From NCBI RefSeq assembly GCF_022458985.1, contig NC_061783.1, forward strand, positions 9,268,413 to 9,332,412: DNA of 64,000 nucleotides. Direction: 5' to 3'. Made by a program: the position numbers and the translations under genes. Every line of letters begins with the position of its first letter. Within the stretch, counting starts at the first letter, position 1. This document shows, one piece after another, positions 1 to 14,716 of the stretch. The stretch comes from Mugil cephalus (taxonomy: Eukaryota; Chordata; Actinopteri; Mugiliformes; Mugilidae). The notes beneath the pieces were generated by a model. That model was given only the letters and a program-made list of their open reading frames with translations, ran no database searches and was not told the DNA's origin.

Positions 1-3000
1 GTTCATTATTTCCCCATTATAACTGCTGGTGGATCCTCTCGGCTGTTTAACGACTTGCTCTTTAAGGAAGTAAGAGCGCTGGGGTCACGGGGCAAAGAGG
101 GTGGAGGAGGAGGAGGGGGGCGGCGAGGCTCCCTCTAAGCACCCCGTGATTCATATCAAACGCACGTTAAGTGGCGTGTGGCTAAATTAGCGGCTGGAAT
201 CTTTGCAGGTATTATCGCTCGCCCAGTGGCGTGTAACGAGCTGCCGTCTCGCTGCGCAGTAATGTGGCCTTGATATCTTTTACATGAAGCCACCAATAAT
301 ATTCAGGCCATTTAGCCCCGACTCATATCCACACCCACAGCGTCTGCACATCAGCAAAACACCCACACGTCTTCTTCCTGTTTTGTAGACATCATTCCCC
401 CATCCTGAGTCACTGACTCCGCTTAGGTTCATTAGGGAAGATAATTCCATTTCAGACAGCGGGTCAGCACAAAACATGTCACGCCGACAGCGAGGCGCAT
501 AACAACAGCTAATTATAACTAAGAAGTCCTCATTAGAATATCTACGGGGGTGTGGTGAGTTGTTGTTGAGCACGGACCCGGTACCTGGTTAAAAGGTTGC
601 ATTTCAACAATATGAGTAAACATGTGGGGCCCATAAAATATGCCCCGGCCTGTCTTGTCATGTTAGCTTGTTTTCATCCACTTTCACTACTCCTGCTGCC
701 GCCATAACTTGCTCGAAGTTGAACGTGTGGGGTTCAATAACCCTGTGATTGATCAAGAACTCACCATCCCTCCTTCCCTCAACATTACGTAGTCCGCTTT
801 CTTTTCCCACCCTTTCCTCTTCTTGTACTCTTCTTTCTTCGCATTACCCCCCACACACCCTCTGTCACCCGTGAGTAACGACAGCAGGCACGAACTATTC
901 ATCACACACTACTGCACATGCTCAGTAGCTCTTCATTATATTAATTACTCTCATTGGAAGAGTGATCATCAGGCCCCGTCAGAATCCATCACCCAGGTTC
1001 CCACAGAGGCCCGGGCCCGGTAAATAATCACTGGTGTCGGTAACAGGGCTCCGGCCCTGCAGCTCCCGTCAGACCGACGATGGTGGGCCCTAAATACCCA
1101 GGGGGAGGGCCCGGCTCCCAGCGAGCCACATTCGTCTCTGCCACAAACTGGGGGAGAAGGGAGCAGAAACACCTGATCCAGGTGCTGCCTCAGAGCTGTA
1201 ATGGGTGAGGGTGGGTGAGAGGAAAGTAAAGTTGGTCTGATTCGGGAGCAGCGATCAAGAGGAAGTAACGCATTTAGTTCTGCAGCAACTTCTGGAAACG
1301 TGTGTGAGGCTGTGTGGATTCATCTGTGTGGGGTAATAGTGATTTGGAAAGAGAAATGAAATCTTGTTTCACGCCAAATTTATACCTGCAACCAGCACGT
1401 ATCAACATATAGAACGTAGGGTTGAGTTCACTCCGAGCAGTCATGATGAAATGTTGAGTTTCAATTTTAGTATTTTCCCAAGAGTAAATCATGTCAGCGG
1501 TAAAGGGCACCGAACATGAATGGTTCGATCTAATAGCTTTACATAATAGCAAACATGTCCTCCACTTAATTTCAAAATATGCATGCTCGACTTCCTCGAA
1601 TATCTGATGAATCAGACTGGTGCATCTCCATTGAATTGCGTTTTATTTTAAAATCCAAAGTGAAAACAGCAGCTGAAACAGCTCATTAAAGTCCTTGAGC
1701 CGTTTGTATTTATGTATTCGAAGCCCCATAAATCAAGTGGAAAAAGAACAAGCCTTTTGGACAAGGGCTCAGAGAGTCGTAGATGAACAGCAGCGGCAAC
1801 GACACCTGAGAGGCTGGTGGAAAATGTTTGGAACTGAACACACAAAAAAATCCCAACCTTTAAAGGTCCTGAGCGCGGCAACTTTGTGATGGCCTCATCT
1901 CGGCTCTGTTTAAAGCTCTCTTCATGGCCAATTGGCTTGATACCTCGTTCCCGTCTCCGGCTAATTGAACGGCGAAGGAACGGGGAGGGAGAGAGGGAGA
2001 GCAAGGAGGAAGGAGTGATGTGATGGAGGACGAGCGTTGAGGGGGAGAAAAGCGAGCGGTGGTGTAGCGTGCAAGGCCTCATTGATTAGGTGGTGAGCGG
2101 TGCAATGTTTCTCTCCTGACACTTACACGCATTAAAGCTACATAAACACCCATAATTGGTTCGTTTAGAGCAGAGTGGAGGGAAACGGCGCACGCACACA
2201 CAAACACAGCCATCATTGTCTGTACGCGTGTGTGTGTGAGGAATACAAAAGAGAAAAGAGGAGCAAACTTAAATGCTCTTGGAAAAAAAAAGAAAAAAAA
2301 ATGGTGGTCGGTGTGGGAGGAAAGATGCTCGAGAATGTTTGTGTGCGCCTCTTAAGTCCCAGTGCTGTACTAAGCAGGAATGATAAAACCATCCTCAGAG
2401 GCTTGGGATGACAATAACCCCTCACTTCAGGGAGAGCAAGAAATGGGAGGGACGCTGCTGACTGTGACAAATTAGCTCGGAAATATCGAGGTAGCCGATT
2501 GGCTGTGGGCGTCAGGAGGGAGCGATACGGTTGGCTGGCTGAGTTGATGGATAGTTATTATGTCATTCTAATAAAAGAAGATGCAACTTTGGGGCTTTTC
2601 AGTTCAATGGTGGCTGTTCAGGAGTTCTCTTCAGTGCTGACGTTTGGGATCCTGCGCGCTCGTCTGTGTGGTTCGGTCCGCGTGCCAAAAAAACCAACAG
2701 TAAACCGGAAAGAAAATTAAACCCGCCGCATGTGTGGTGCATCCTGCGTCACTGATGTCGGTGGGCTTGTCCGCTCTTGGATGACGGCGCGTGCCGGAGG
2801 CAGGGTGTTCTGGGTGTCCCGCAGCGCCGCATCCATCAGGTCACGGGATCCCATGACAGGGTGGAACTGTCACCCTCCTATATTTCCCCACCCCAGAGGG
2901 CCACGTCAGTGGCTGAATGGAGCGCTCCCTGGACGTGGAATGATGGGATTCCTCAGTCTTGGCTGTCATCTCTAATCCAACACTCTAACCCACACAGCTG

Positions 3001-3033
3001 AATCTTCATCTCTCTCATGTTGTGTGCTTGTGT

Positions 3034-3061
<28 letters not shown>
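3034..3061. repeat. (AC)n microsatellite
   Basis: Uninterrupted AC dinucleotide run of about 14 units, followed by a C-rich stretch. Confidence 0.95.
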
Positions 3062-3065
<4 letters not shown>

Positions 3066-4962
3066 ACCCTTCCCCCCCCCCATCCCCACACTCTCTGGGC
3101 CACAAATAAATTTGCATTCACTGCCAATTCAGATGCTGCATCAACTTCGCTGAATCTACATATTGTTGACGTGTCCAGGTGCTAAGTCACCATTATGTCT
3201 CCCTCCAACACACTCGTGCGTGCGCAGACACACTCCGGCGGGCAGGTCACAGTGGCCCCAGAGCACTGGACTGTGCTAAGCAGGTAAATATAGCGAGGAC
3301 AGGCTTTATTAGAATAGAAAAGGCTCTGTGCTGTGAGGGATAAGCATGACCAGTTGGCACAAATCCGTAGGTCCCTGTCCAACCGTCGTCCTCAGCTATT
3401 CCAAACCACTGCTTCCACCCCCGGGTTGTGAGCCACTCCTCGCAGGCTGTGAAGTCACTTTCTTTAACATCACAATACAAAAAGGATGTGTCCACGCGCA
3501 ACGTCTTCAATTTGCCGAAAATGTTCTCGGTTCATAAATACCGAAAAGAAATGTGCGTCCCTGTAATGTAACTGCCCCATAGATTACCGCATGTGCCTCT
3601 GAATCAATACGCTCGGCGGTGAAAAATAAGGCCTGTGTATCATCTCACCTCCGCACTCGCTCACGAGGGGAAACGCACGCATTGTCGCACGCGTGTTCGC
3701 GATGGCGTCGCAGCGTATCGACAAATTCGGAGGGCATGCGCGGGATATGTGTAGAAGCAGAAAGATGAAACGTATTTGTGCAATCGCTCTGCCTCTGCCA
3801 CCGCTAACGGAGCCTCCACACGAGGAACCATCCATTCTCAGTCCTCTAAAGCTCATTGATCCTATCAACATCCAGACTGACAAAGGACCCCCCCTCCGCC
3901 CTTTTGCATCGCCTCACACTCACTCTATAACTGGGATCAATATTGATTATCATCCTTAAACTGCCTGTTTTTGACCATGCGCTTCATGCTCTATCCAAAA
4001 GAGGCTGAGGAGAACTTAGGAAACAATGAAAGGCGGTGATGAGAGCTGTTATTTGGCTTTTCGATTTGATGTTTCGTCATGCTTGAGAAATGAAGTAGAA
4101 GAATTGCACTGTGTAGGTATAAGAGGCAAATTTACCCTCCTAATTTCTATGTATGTGTATTTTCTCTGAACTAGCGTTACTGCTTCACAATCATGTACAT
4201 GCACATACAAGCATCAGGATCAGTGTCCGGCTCCCCTCCGTCCTCCTTCGCCCCACACTCCACATTTCTGACTCCATCCCCGTCAATCATGCCTCTCAGA
4301 TAGCCCCATGATCACAATCGACACTCAAATGATGGAAGTGAATAAAACTCATTACTGACAGTCAGCGTGAGTCATGGCCGGGCATTAAAAGTTGCGTCTC
4401 GCCCGCGGCCGTCCATTCCTCAGCCGTGCTTTACGATGGGGGGGTTGGTGTAGAGGAGGGGGGACCTGGTCCGGTTCCCATCGCATTTCTGCGCCAATCT
4501 CCATCAATCCACTGCACCTACGGACACCTCCGCCTCCTCAGTACATAATGCGCCTGGCCTCGTCAGACATCCAGTCGCTTTTATGCCGCTGGTTGGGAAG
4601 AGTTTCAAGCTGTGGAGTTGAGGCGAGTGGTGTCATAGAAGGACTGGTGTCTGGAGGTTGCAAATGCGGTTGCTGTAATAAAACAAATGAGCTACCACTA
4701 TTTTATGTACAATTAAACACCAACTGCTGCCCTCTGGAAAGTGGGACCAATTATTCCTAACACTAGAGAAGACAAAGTTGGACAAAGTACTTCACATCTC
4801 AGCCACTCAGCCTTTAGACTGGTGTTGTCCATTTACTTTCCACCTGACCGCGCTAACCACTGACTAAACAAGTCTTTACCATAATGTAAACTAGACCAGA
4901 GCGGTGAGTCACCAAAGGGAGAACGCCTCCAAACTGGACTCGTCCTCATAAAACTAGCACAC

Positions 4963-4981
4963 AGAGAGAGAGAGAGAGAGA
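4963..4981. repeat. (AG)n microsatellite
   Basis: Short AG dinucleotide run of about 9 units in a purine-rich block that continues imperfectly to about 5,100. Confidence 0.9.
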
Positions 4982-7900
4982 AAGACAGAGTGTTTACAGA
5001 AACACAGGAGCGGCTCACCTCTGATCTGCCCTGTGATAGGGGGTGAGACCGAGCGAGAGACAAGGCTGCGGAGAGAGAGAGAAACAGAGGAAAGGAGACG
5101 CCAGAGGTTTCATGATTGCAGAACAAACTCATAAAAGTTCCATTAACCCGTGAGGAGTTAAAGAGGCCCTGTTTTCATCCAGCAGACAGCCCTCACAAAC
5201 AGAGCATCACCGTAAACCCTATATCTTCCTTCCTCGCCGCCATCTTCCTCTTGATCTCTGGAGCCCTTTCCTCACACGGTCTTCGTCTCATCGTCTTTCG
5301 CCCGACTCTTTGTCATTTTCTTAAAATAATAGATTTCACTCATTGCTTTCATATGCAGCGAACACGCAGAGACGCAGCCCATAAAACAAGGATTCCCCCA
5401 TTGCCTCTCATCCTCCCTTCCTCCCACTTTGTCTCCCACTCTCGGCTCCCTTGTTATGTCCTTTCCCCTCTTTATCTGGGTGCCTGGTCTGTGAGTCACA
5501 ACCTGAAGACGCCACAGGTCTATCCGTCAGCGTCGGCCTGTCTGTCTTATTAAACCAGCCTGCCGTTTGTTCGTTCGCGTGCATTCACCAACAGCCTTTT
5601 ATTTGGATGCGGCTGCTTTAACAGATACATTTGCATCAGAATATGACTTATAGTTTCGCAAATAATTGAACAGGGTATGCGGTTTAATTGAATATCCGCA
5701 CGTATACACGCGCACAGATGACATTTAGTTGGCTTAACTGGCAGTGCAAGATTTAGACCGTTTTAAGTCTGTTGCCATCTTTGGTATTAAGCCGAGCGCT
5801 TTTTATCTCCACATTTTCCAAAGGATCACTATAAATATCCCTCTTTCGCTTTCAGGCCCACTTTGCCTCACTCGAAGTATCACATCCTGCTTGGGAGACG
5901 CAAGTCACGCTGACTTTTCAGGACAGTGTGGCCAACATGAAAGTGCTCCTGACCGTCATGTGCGCCGAGTCAGGCATCCGCTCACTCGCAAAGAGCTCGG
6001 AAACTGGTCCCACGAGCTGCACACAACACAAATAGCGTCACGAAATTTTTGCAAGCATTCGTAATTTTAGACTTCATTGTTTCAAATGAGCCCTGCAATT
6101 CATCACCATCCGGGGGAATTTGAGGGAATGTCACATTGTTTCGATCTGACTAATTTAAATACATATTCTGACTGTAAACCAAAACTGGAGACTTTGTCGC
6201 ATATCTTACACAAATCAGAACCAACAGGGCAGACAGAATATTTCTTATGACATTAAAACATTTGTGAAGCAATTGTATACGGCCCTGCATAGGAAACCCT
6301 ATAATTTCAACTGAATTAGAGAAAACTAATAGCTACAGTATGTCAAAATAGTACAGGCTTAACAGATGCACTCAAACGTGGTCATGTCTTAACATGAAGA
6401 TTAATAATCAGTCAGGTCAGTCATGACAGATTTAATGCTGACTTTACTATCTTAAATGCATACTTGTAACCTAAATAAGCATGTTTGTGGAGATCTTTGG
6501 AGTGCTGAATACAAGCAGTTAACCCCACGTCTACATTGTCAGTTGGAGTTTTATAGTTTTAGGGAGGTCTGCTCCCAGCCAAACAGTGTGAGTGTTCTTT
6601 GAAATCCTCCATTAGGGCACTAAGCACAGGCTCTTAGCTCCTCTTCTGATGCCCTCACTATCTGGTACCACCATCTCCCCTGCTCCCTTTCACATGGCGT
6701 AACCTTACCTCCCGAACTTAAGTCAGGACAAGTGTCTTGTAAAATGGATGGTAAATATGGATCCGGGCTAAATGAGGGCAAACAAAGGAGCAGGTTTAAC
6801 GTGATGAGCCCAGCGGCCTCTTAATGAGACTTCAGGAAAGATTAGTAAACTCACAAAACATTACATGAAATCCACATTTGGTACAAGTTATAAATATTCC
6901 ATCTGAATAATCCTGATTTATTTTGAAAGTAATGTGTTCTGGTTGAGATGTGGGATCTGATGATATTAGTCAGGCGGTTTTGGACGCATTCTTAATATGC
7001 ATCTGTGTTGCGTTTTTACTGTAGTTTGCGATGCATGGCCGCTTCCTGCTCTGTGCACTGCACAGAACGTGACATCTCGCAAGGCTGCAGTGGAGATGAA
7101 TAAAGGCAAAACAATTAATATGTATCGAATGTTTGTGTTGTCCACTTTTTTTTTATGAGATCCTACACCTGATCCTTCAGCACTTTCAAAATGTAACCTT
7201 TTAAAGTCCAGTTAATTATACCACAGTCACCGGTCAGCAGCAGTGAGAGGTCAGTACGACTCAGCACTTCACGCCGCGCGCAAGCTGGGGGATGTGGGAG
7301 GTTTGAGTCAGAAGGGTAAGGGATTGGGAGATGGAGGAGCACATAGAAGGGGAAGCCCAGACTCCCCAGTCCCCCAGGAGAGAACCAGGAGGCTGGGTGT
7401 GACGGTCATGGGATGGGAGCATAATGAGGATACATCACCGCAGCAATGAGGTACTCTGTCACAGGCGCACACGCCAACCGGCAGGCACACACATACTTAC
7501 TGTGAACAGACATTGCCAGTGTTCAACATGGACACCACATAGATATTCTCCATTATGTAGATGATGCTAAACAAGCCCCGACTTCTGCACAAATGCTGCA
7601 TCTTGGGTGATGCAAGCCCATTTTAACTGTGGGAACAGACCCCCTCCCATACTCTGTGCAACAGAGTCAGTTTGACTTTCTTGGAAAGAGGGGGAACAAC
7701 ATTTTCCTGTCGCCTTCAACCACCGCCATTGCTGAGCAGTAAAGCAGCCAGCGTGCAGTAAAATAAAGTGAGGTACGGAGAGAATTGGACTGATCCGCAA
7801 AGCTATTGGCTGCCGAGAGGGTCGTAAAATAATAACACGGCGTCGTAAAACCAAGTGGTTATTAAATCATCTTAAACAATATCGCACAAAGTGGCGCGCT

Positions 7901-10900
7901 CTGTGAGCAGCTCCACAAAACACAGAGATCTCACGGGGGAAAGCGACTGAACAATCAAATGAAATTTAATAAAGTTGATCATCATCGCAGCGCTGCGTAA
8001 GGCTTTTGGGAGACCTTGGTGGCTGAGCATCTACCAGCTTCATCAATAAAGTGACACTTGGCCATTATGTGGCCATTACTTGGACTTTAAGAGACGATTG
8101 TACTCCGGGGGAGCACAGGCCGTTCTGCATTTCTGCACCAAGTGTCTGGCGTTTCTGTCTGTGAGGTGGCAGGAACAACACACAAATAAATGCACAAAGT
8201 CATAAATGTGTACACACAACGTATCTATTGTAAAGCAACTTGCTTTGTATTACATTTTCACCCCAGTGTAACAGCAGTCTTCTCCACCATGTGTGGCCAG
8301 GATTTGTCAGCGTTAACATACCTGTATGTTACCCAGTTGTCCCTATCTGCTGGACTGATTTAACCATGTTTCTCACCACTACCGGTACAATGGCAGCCGG
8401 TAAACAACTTCACGAGGCCTGTAAATGTGAAAAGATGTTTCCATCTGTGGAAAAGAACAGCAATGACAGGATGTTAAGTGCTGCAGCTCAGGAACACAAG
8501 CCACGCAGTGTGCACTCACCTCTTGAGGGGACAGCATGGTCATCGGAGTCATTTCAAGAAATAAAACATTGGCACGTGTCATTACAGGCTTCTGTTTTGA
8601 TAAAATCTTTCATTATGCATTTCAATATATGTATGGAACTACGCTGTGATGTTTTATGAGTGTGTGGCTGCCATTTTCTGGGGCAAAAGACTGAGAATGG
8701 AGGACACAAACACTACTATGTGGAGCTGGATAATTTACATGCACCGCCTTACCCTCACCTATAATGCTCCGCTGAACATCACAGGAGCTCCACAGTTCCT
8801 CCACATGGTCCATCAAGTTATACAATTCCTGCTTTAGTATCTGAAATTTTAATCTTCCACAATTTTGAGCAAGTGTTTTAAAGAAGCTTCCCTACAATGA
8901 TTAATGCCAGTTTTTACGGTATTATATATACTGTAAACTTCATCGCTAAAATCAGTATTGAATCATTTCTATGAATTTTTGTTACATGTCCTTCCTCAGT
9001 CTCCCTACCGGCGAATAGTAGTAAAGGCAAAATGCTAACATATAACCTCTGAAATGAAGTAATTCCATCTTCACTCTTACATGCCGCCTTTGAGAACCAT
9101 CTTGCTGAATTGTGATCGTTTGTCTGCACTGACAAGAAATTGGACTTTGACCCATGCAGCTGTAAGATGGTGATAATAAATGGACATCTATTACTGCGAC
9201 TAACTCTTGACAATACTTCAGCTCTGAGTAGTCACCTTCCCTTTTCACAACGATGACCTTAGTTTGTTCATGAAGCTGTTGAAGACACCGCTGTCCAGAG
9301 GGCTGCAGGAAATTTATCCCTGAAGTATCAGGACAAAGCTTTGACAAGCAAATTGCAGATATACCGTACAACAGTTCAATCATCCACTGATTAGGTTAAA
9401 ATTTAATCAGCTTTTAAATCGGCTATTGGGTTGAGGAGTGGCAAACCAGAAAAGCCTCCTAGCCTAGTACAAACATTTTATCCCATCTGCTGGACATTTT
9501 TAGAAGATTCAGACTGAGAAGGCAAGTATAGCATTCATCACATTTTGAAGGATTTTCATCTCAGCTCGTAGTATGCCAGTAGGTTCTAATGAGTCTGTTA
9601 GAGGGTGATTAAGAGTCAAAATTGATCTTGGAATAATGGTTATTTCAGGGGAGTGAGTCATTCCATTATTTCCTAAGATGTTGAGCTTTGGTCGCCAAGA
9701 GATGAATAGTTAGTTGCTGATCACACATGGCATAAAACCTAACATGAAGCTCAGCGGTCTTGGTAATGAAATGCTGATTTACAGATAAGTTGCGTTGGCT
9801 AGCAAACTAGTTTTTCCAGTTTTGTTGCCGTTTTTTTATTCTGATGTACAAAAATTAGTTGACGTCATAGCTCACTCTGCAGGCAGTCCACAGTCTCAAT
9901 CAGCTAGTAAAGGAAACTGCTTTTTCCAGACGTAGATGGAGCAGAATATTTCAATAACATCTGACTCTGGCACTGCTGTTGCAGTCAAATACACAGATGG
10001 GGAAACAAAACCTGACACAAAACAGCATAAGACTCATTTGTCTCATCTCTAACTTTAATTTGGTCCCTCCCCCTGAAAAAGAGAAAAACTAATGAAATTA
10101 AATTCGTTTTTTTTTATTTATTTTTTTTTTAACTGAACAAACACTATTCCGTTTTTGAGAGTAACCACTCTATAGGAAGCCCATAGTGTCCTATAGCAGG
10201 GTGTACGGAAGTGATTCAACCGAAATCCCTACAAAATAATGACACCAATTAATGACTCGCCACAGACTAGTTTTCAACAAATGCATTTTATGCCTTCATG
10301 TCTTGCTGCAGATCACGTATATATAAACATAACACATGGTGCACGTTGCTTCATATTCGCATTTGAGGAGGAAACATAAATCTGGTCTTAATAAAAAGTG
10401 AAAAACACGGTCCTCCTTTCCATACCTCAAGTAGGTTGCGAGTGTCAAAGGGGGGCTTAACGCGTGCACATCTCTTTAAAAGCTAGAGGAGCAGACCATT
10501 TTCACAAGGATGGGGGTACATGAGAAAGACGCTCCGAGTCAAGTTGCAAGATGATTGCTCTATGCTGATGGATCACTTTTTGGAATATGGTTCTATGATT
10601 ATTTCTTATATTCTGATTAACTTTATAAATGTTTGGTGTAGATGCTGCGCAAACATTTATTTTCTAAATTTCTATGTCCCTCAATATGGTATTAACCACC
10701 TTCTCACCTGGCGGGAAGGTAGCCCACCGAGTCAGGTGTACCTTTTAAGGAAATATTTGGTACTTTACGGATGTGAAGTTGCTGTTGTATATTGTTGCCC
10801 CCAGCCCAAAGCCGACGAAGCGTAAGCAAATATATATTTTCATTGTGTTGTGTCGGTTGAATAAACCACGACGATTTTCGTTTAAATTCAACTTCCGGGT

Positions 10901-13826
10901 GAATTCATGTAGCAGCCAAGACCCCCTAAATCCTCGATGCGCTTGTGATAGCGTCTGGGCAAGGCCTAGGCCTAAATTTTAAGATTACTCGATAGAGAGT
11001 GTATTCCTTGTGAGGTAGGCCAATATAACACATTCATCTATCTGAAAAACTCATTTCATATGAAAATTGAAATAACAAGCGGTTATTCTAAATGTTTGCT
11101 TACCGTATATTAACTACTTTTATTGTATCATTTCCCAGTCTTTGAATTGTACCGAAATTATACTTCCGGAAAAAACATGTCAGCCGGCAAGGACTAACCC
11201 TAAATAAAATTAAATGTTCAAAGAAGAAGATATTTGCAAAGGATGTTTACGGGTTTCTTTTGCTCACAAACTGAAAGCTTAATTATTTTGTGCTGTTAAT
11301 AAGGGTTTTAGGTCAGTAGCTGTGTACCCGGACTAATTTGGAGTGTCGTCTATCTTTTTCTTAAATTTATTTATTGTTGCATCCCTTCGAGAACCTAAAT
11401 CATAGTAGAAACCTTTGTTATAAAAATAAATAAATAAATAAATAAATTAAATGATTAAAAAAAAAAAGATGACAGATTTGAGCATGAACATCCTGAAAAA
11501 TATTATGCGGCTTCGCTTGATTCAAACAACTAATGATTCGGGCTTAAGAGGATATTTTGATGGCCTGATCCCATCCCGCTCTGTTTTTTTCTTGCTCTTC
11601 TATGACACATAAGCGCGCAGCAGCCGGTCCATTTTCCTGCTGCATATCTAGCTGTCTCCGGTGCACCGTAAATAATGTTGATAAAGACGCCGCTGAAAAC
11701 GACTTTCACGCGTCCCCCCATTGATTTAACGTGACCTCCGTTTCTAAACGATATTGGAAGCCTATTTAAACAGATGAAGGCTTAAATTGTCTTGCTTGTA
11801 TGCGCATTAATCTCCCATTCATCATCATTACTTCGTGATTGGTCCGTCCACGCCTCCGCCAGCCTCTTGCGTTACGACAAGGGTTTGTAAATTAGGATGT
11901 AATCCAATTTGAACAGCAGTAGCAGCAGCAGCCACAGATTCATTTTTTTTTTCTTCTTCCGAATTTGCTGTCGGTGGACAGCTGCACTGCACCGCCCCTA
12001 TCAAAATGCTTTGTGCTAGTAGAGAGCTGTGGAGACCTGAGCCAATTCCCTCTAATCGGATCTTATAAGGCGGATGTAATTGCTGTTATGTGCGCAATCT
12101 ATGAGCCCATCATATCTTGAGTCTCAGTCATACACAGTCTTCCCGCGATTAAATGGCATGTTGATGCTGGATTAGGCCGCTGAGGATTCATCTCTATATG
12201 GTTTACGCAGTGGAGAGAGATGGAGATCCATATGTGGCTGGATAAATGTGGTTGTAATTTGCCTCACTTTAATGTGTCGTTTTGGCACGGTGTTACTTCG
12301 GGTTTAGGAGATGATTGTGTGTTCCTGCCGCTCAATTGAAAACCTGCTCCAAGTTTCCCCCAGTCTGTTTAAAAATAAGTCCGGGTTTCTGAGAGGCTGC
12401 CTCTTTTGAATATTCAGTTGTCCTCGCGCCTTCGTCTTTATTTTATGTGTAGCTGCGAATTTTATTATGCCCAAACCGAAGTCGTTTTCCTACATGACCC
12501 GTGTCCCTATCAGGCTTAAAGACACCGGCTGATAGTTTACATAAATCTGCCTTCTGGTTTCGCCCCGACCCGGGAGGCTTAAACGGTGTATTATTCCAAA
12601 CATATGCATTTTAATCAGCTCGGTCACACTTACAAGAACTGCAGTTAATAAGGCCATCAATCAAGCGCGTGTGCTGGGGGGGAGTGGGTGGGTGGGGGAG
12701 AGGGTGGCTCATCGGTGCGGTGTTTGCGGGCGCTGCTCTGATTAGGATGAACCTTTTACCCCAGAAGGAAGGTGAAAGGAGGATGAAAACGAGCCTTCAC
12801 AAGACACATTTGGTGTCTATTATTTTTTATTCTTGGTGTTTGCCTTTATGTGGAAGAGGGTTTGAGAATGATCCCCCAAAATAAAATCTGGAGGATAAAA
12901 TTTAAGTATTTTTTGAAATACGCGAGCTTGCTTGTTACAGTTTTAGCTATAATTACGCAATTGTCCAATACTTTTTTTGCCTTCGAGGCTTAACGACAGA
13001 CATTTCTCCAGATATTACCACAATAACTTCTAATCTGTGGCGTAAAACCCCTTTTTAGAACGTGATTTGTGTGTCTCTCTGCGGGCCGCGGCGCTTCTCC
13101 AATCCTATTACGCTCAGAAAACTCTTTTAATTTGCGCGACCCCCGGTCAAACGCAGGCCAATTAAGATCCGGCTGATTGTTGGAGGTCCTCTCTGAATGA
13201 TCGATCTCTTTGCATTTCCAATATCTCCAGACAACTAATTCCGTCGTGTCTATTAAGTGGTCGCGGAGAAAATATGAGTGGCGTTAACGGAGCCCGGGGA
13301 CCACTTAACTGTCACGGTCAATCTAGCGGTCCCATCAGGAAATACGGGGGCTCACTCCGGTGTTTTGACAGCGACCACTTGAGAGCAAAATTAGTGTTAT
13401 TATTGAACGGGGGCGGTGGAGGGGGCGAACCAATTGCTGATGTAGACGATCCTTAACAGCCAGCTTGTGCTGAACAAAATCAAACGAAGTAAAAATCACC
13501 TGAAGGGAGCAAAACTTTGGATCGGTTCTATTTTTGATCCCATCAATTAATTTTAATTGCATGAATCCTCATTTGGGACCTTGGCTATTTAATCAAATCA
13601 TGAAAATTGTTTAGAAGACAAACACTCCATTTTCTCCGTTGATTCTGTTGACAGTGTTTATTGCAAATTAGACGTTGATGACAACCCAGCCAAAACAAAC
13701 AACGAAAGACAAACAAAAAAATATTATAAACAAAATAATAAAATAAAATAAAATCAGCCATTTCTTAGTCCGTATGTTCCACGAAATACCACGAAACTGG
13801 CGCCACTGTAGCAGTGCAAAGCGAGA

Positions 13827-13857
13827 GAAACGTTTTTTTTTTTTTTTTAAAAAAAAG
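13827..13857. repeat. Poly-T / poly-A low-complexity tract
   Basis: A run of 18 T is followed directly by 8 A. It is simple sequence; the apparent inverted symmetry is a trivial result of its composition. Confidence 0.8.
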
Positions 13858-14576
13858 CCCATAGGCATAATTTAATCACATTTTATCAGATTTAAGAATA
13901 GTCTCTTATATCGGTATGGGGGAAACGGAAAGAAATGAGTATTTGATGGCCATACATATGCCACGACTGTATTCTTTTTCCCCATTTTGATTGTCCTCTT
14001 TCCATCCTCTTCTGGGTCCTTCCTCCTCTCCCCCCCTCCTCCTTGTCAAACCGTGCGGGCTTGTAGTAATCCGTTCCCTTGGCGCCTTGTTACCTTTTGG
14101 CAGCAAAGATCCCTTCCTGGTATTATCATTAATTCAACACTCAAAATTCGCCGGGTCGTACATATACATCACTTAATAATTTTACTAGCATCTGCACATT
14201 TCGGCCTGGACCGGCGTAAGGCCCCCGGTGTGGAGAGTTGGTTATAATGAGACGCCCGCAGTCTGTTAACAAATCCCCTTGTTAAAAAGAGTGATGGAAA
14301 GCATCATTCTTGCGTAACTAACAATACACGTAGGCTGATTTGGACGCGTAAAGAGTCGACAGGTAATGACAAAACCCTTAACTCATCCATCACAGAGAAT
14401 TAAACGTTTCTCTGGACCCCATTCTCTCATACACATCAAAATAATCTTTTAAAAATCAAATCTGGTTTCGTGTCCATGCGCCTATATTTCGACCCACTGC
14501 TGCCGTGGCTCTGCAATGGAATTAATATATTTCAGTTTGGGAAGGTCTATTGTGCGTTTTATAGCTGAAGATATGG

Positions 14577-14582
14577 TTTATT
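14577..14582 (-). terminator. evx1: Candidate evx1 polyadenylation signal
   Basis: TTTATT on the + strand reads AATAAA on the minus strand, about 135 bases past the evx1 stop codon. It is the first canonical hexamer downstream that I noticed. Longer 3' UTRs ending at further hexamers cannot be excluded. Confidence 0.4.
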
Positions 14583-14716
14583 ATCCTCCAAGTTTAAGCT
14601 GGCTTTCACTGCTTGCTTACTACCTCTTCATGCTGTTTCAGTCCTGGTCATATAATACGTTAGGTTAAAAGCGTATGATAAAGGCTTGTACAGATAATAG
14701 TTGATTGGTTTGGATT

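Larger units (their letters stand above)
1..14576. other. Gene-free 3' flank of evx1
   Basis: No recognisable protein-coding gene was found in this stretch. The open frames in it are short, lack recognisable domains and do not join through plausible splice sites. In other vertebrates the next gene beyond EVX1 is HIBADH, but none of its exons is evident here. The stretch is AT-rich with moderate-GC patches (for example about 11.8-12.4 kb and 13.1-13.4 kb) that may be conserved non-coding elements; without an alignment this is only a guess. It contains a CA repeat near 3.03 kb, a GA repeat near 4.96 kb and T-rich or A-rich runs near 10.1, 11.45 and 13.83 kb. Distal evx1 and posterior hox enhancers would be expected in such a flank (inference). 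Confidence 0.6.

Noticed and set aside
1648-2082. A 144-codon minus-strand open frame in the evx1 flank
   Set aside because: Low-complexity Ser/Leu/Arg composition from purine-rich DNA; no conserved motif.
4727-4740. CTCF-like TGCCCTCTGG in the evx1 flank
   Set aside because: Only 9 of 12 consensus positions and no positional argument, so below the level used for the other candidates.
5116-5553. A 145-codon + strand open frame in the evx1 flank
   Set aside because: Pyrimidine-rich DNA giving a hydrophobic, Ser/Pro-rich chance frame; no plausible start context or splice partner.
10170-10196. CTATAGGA / TCCTATAG inverted repeat
   Set aside because: Eight-base arms with an 11-base loop are expected about 20 times by chance in this window.
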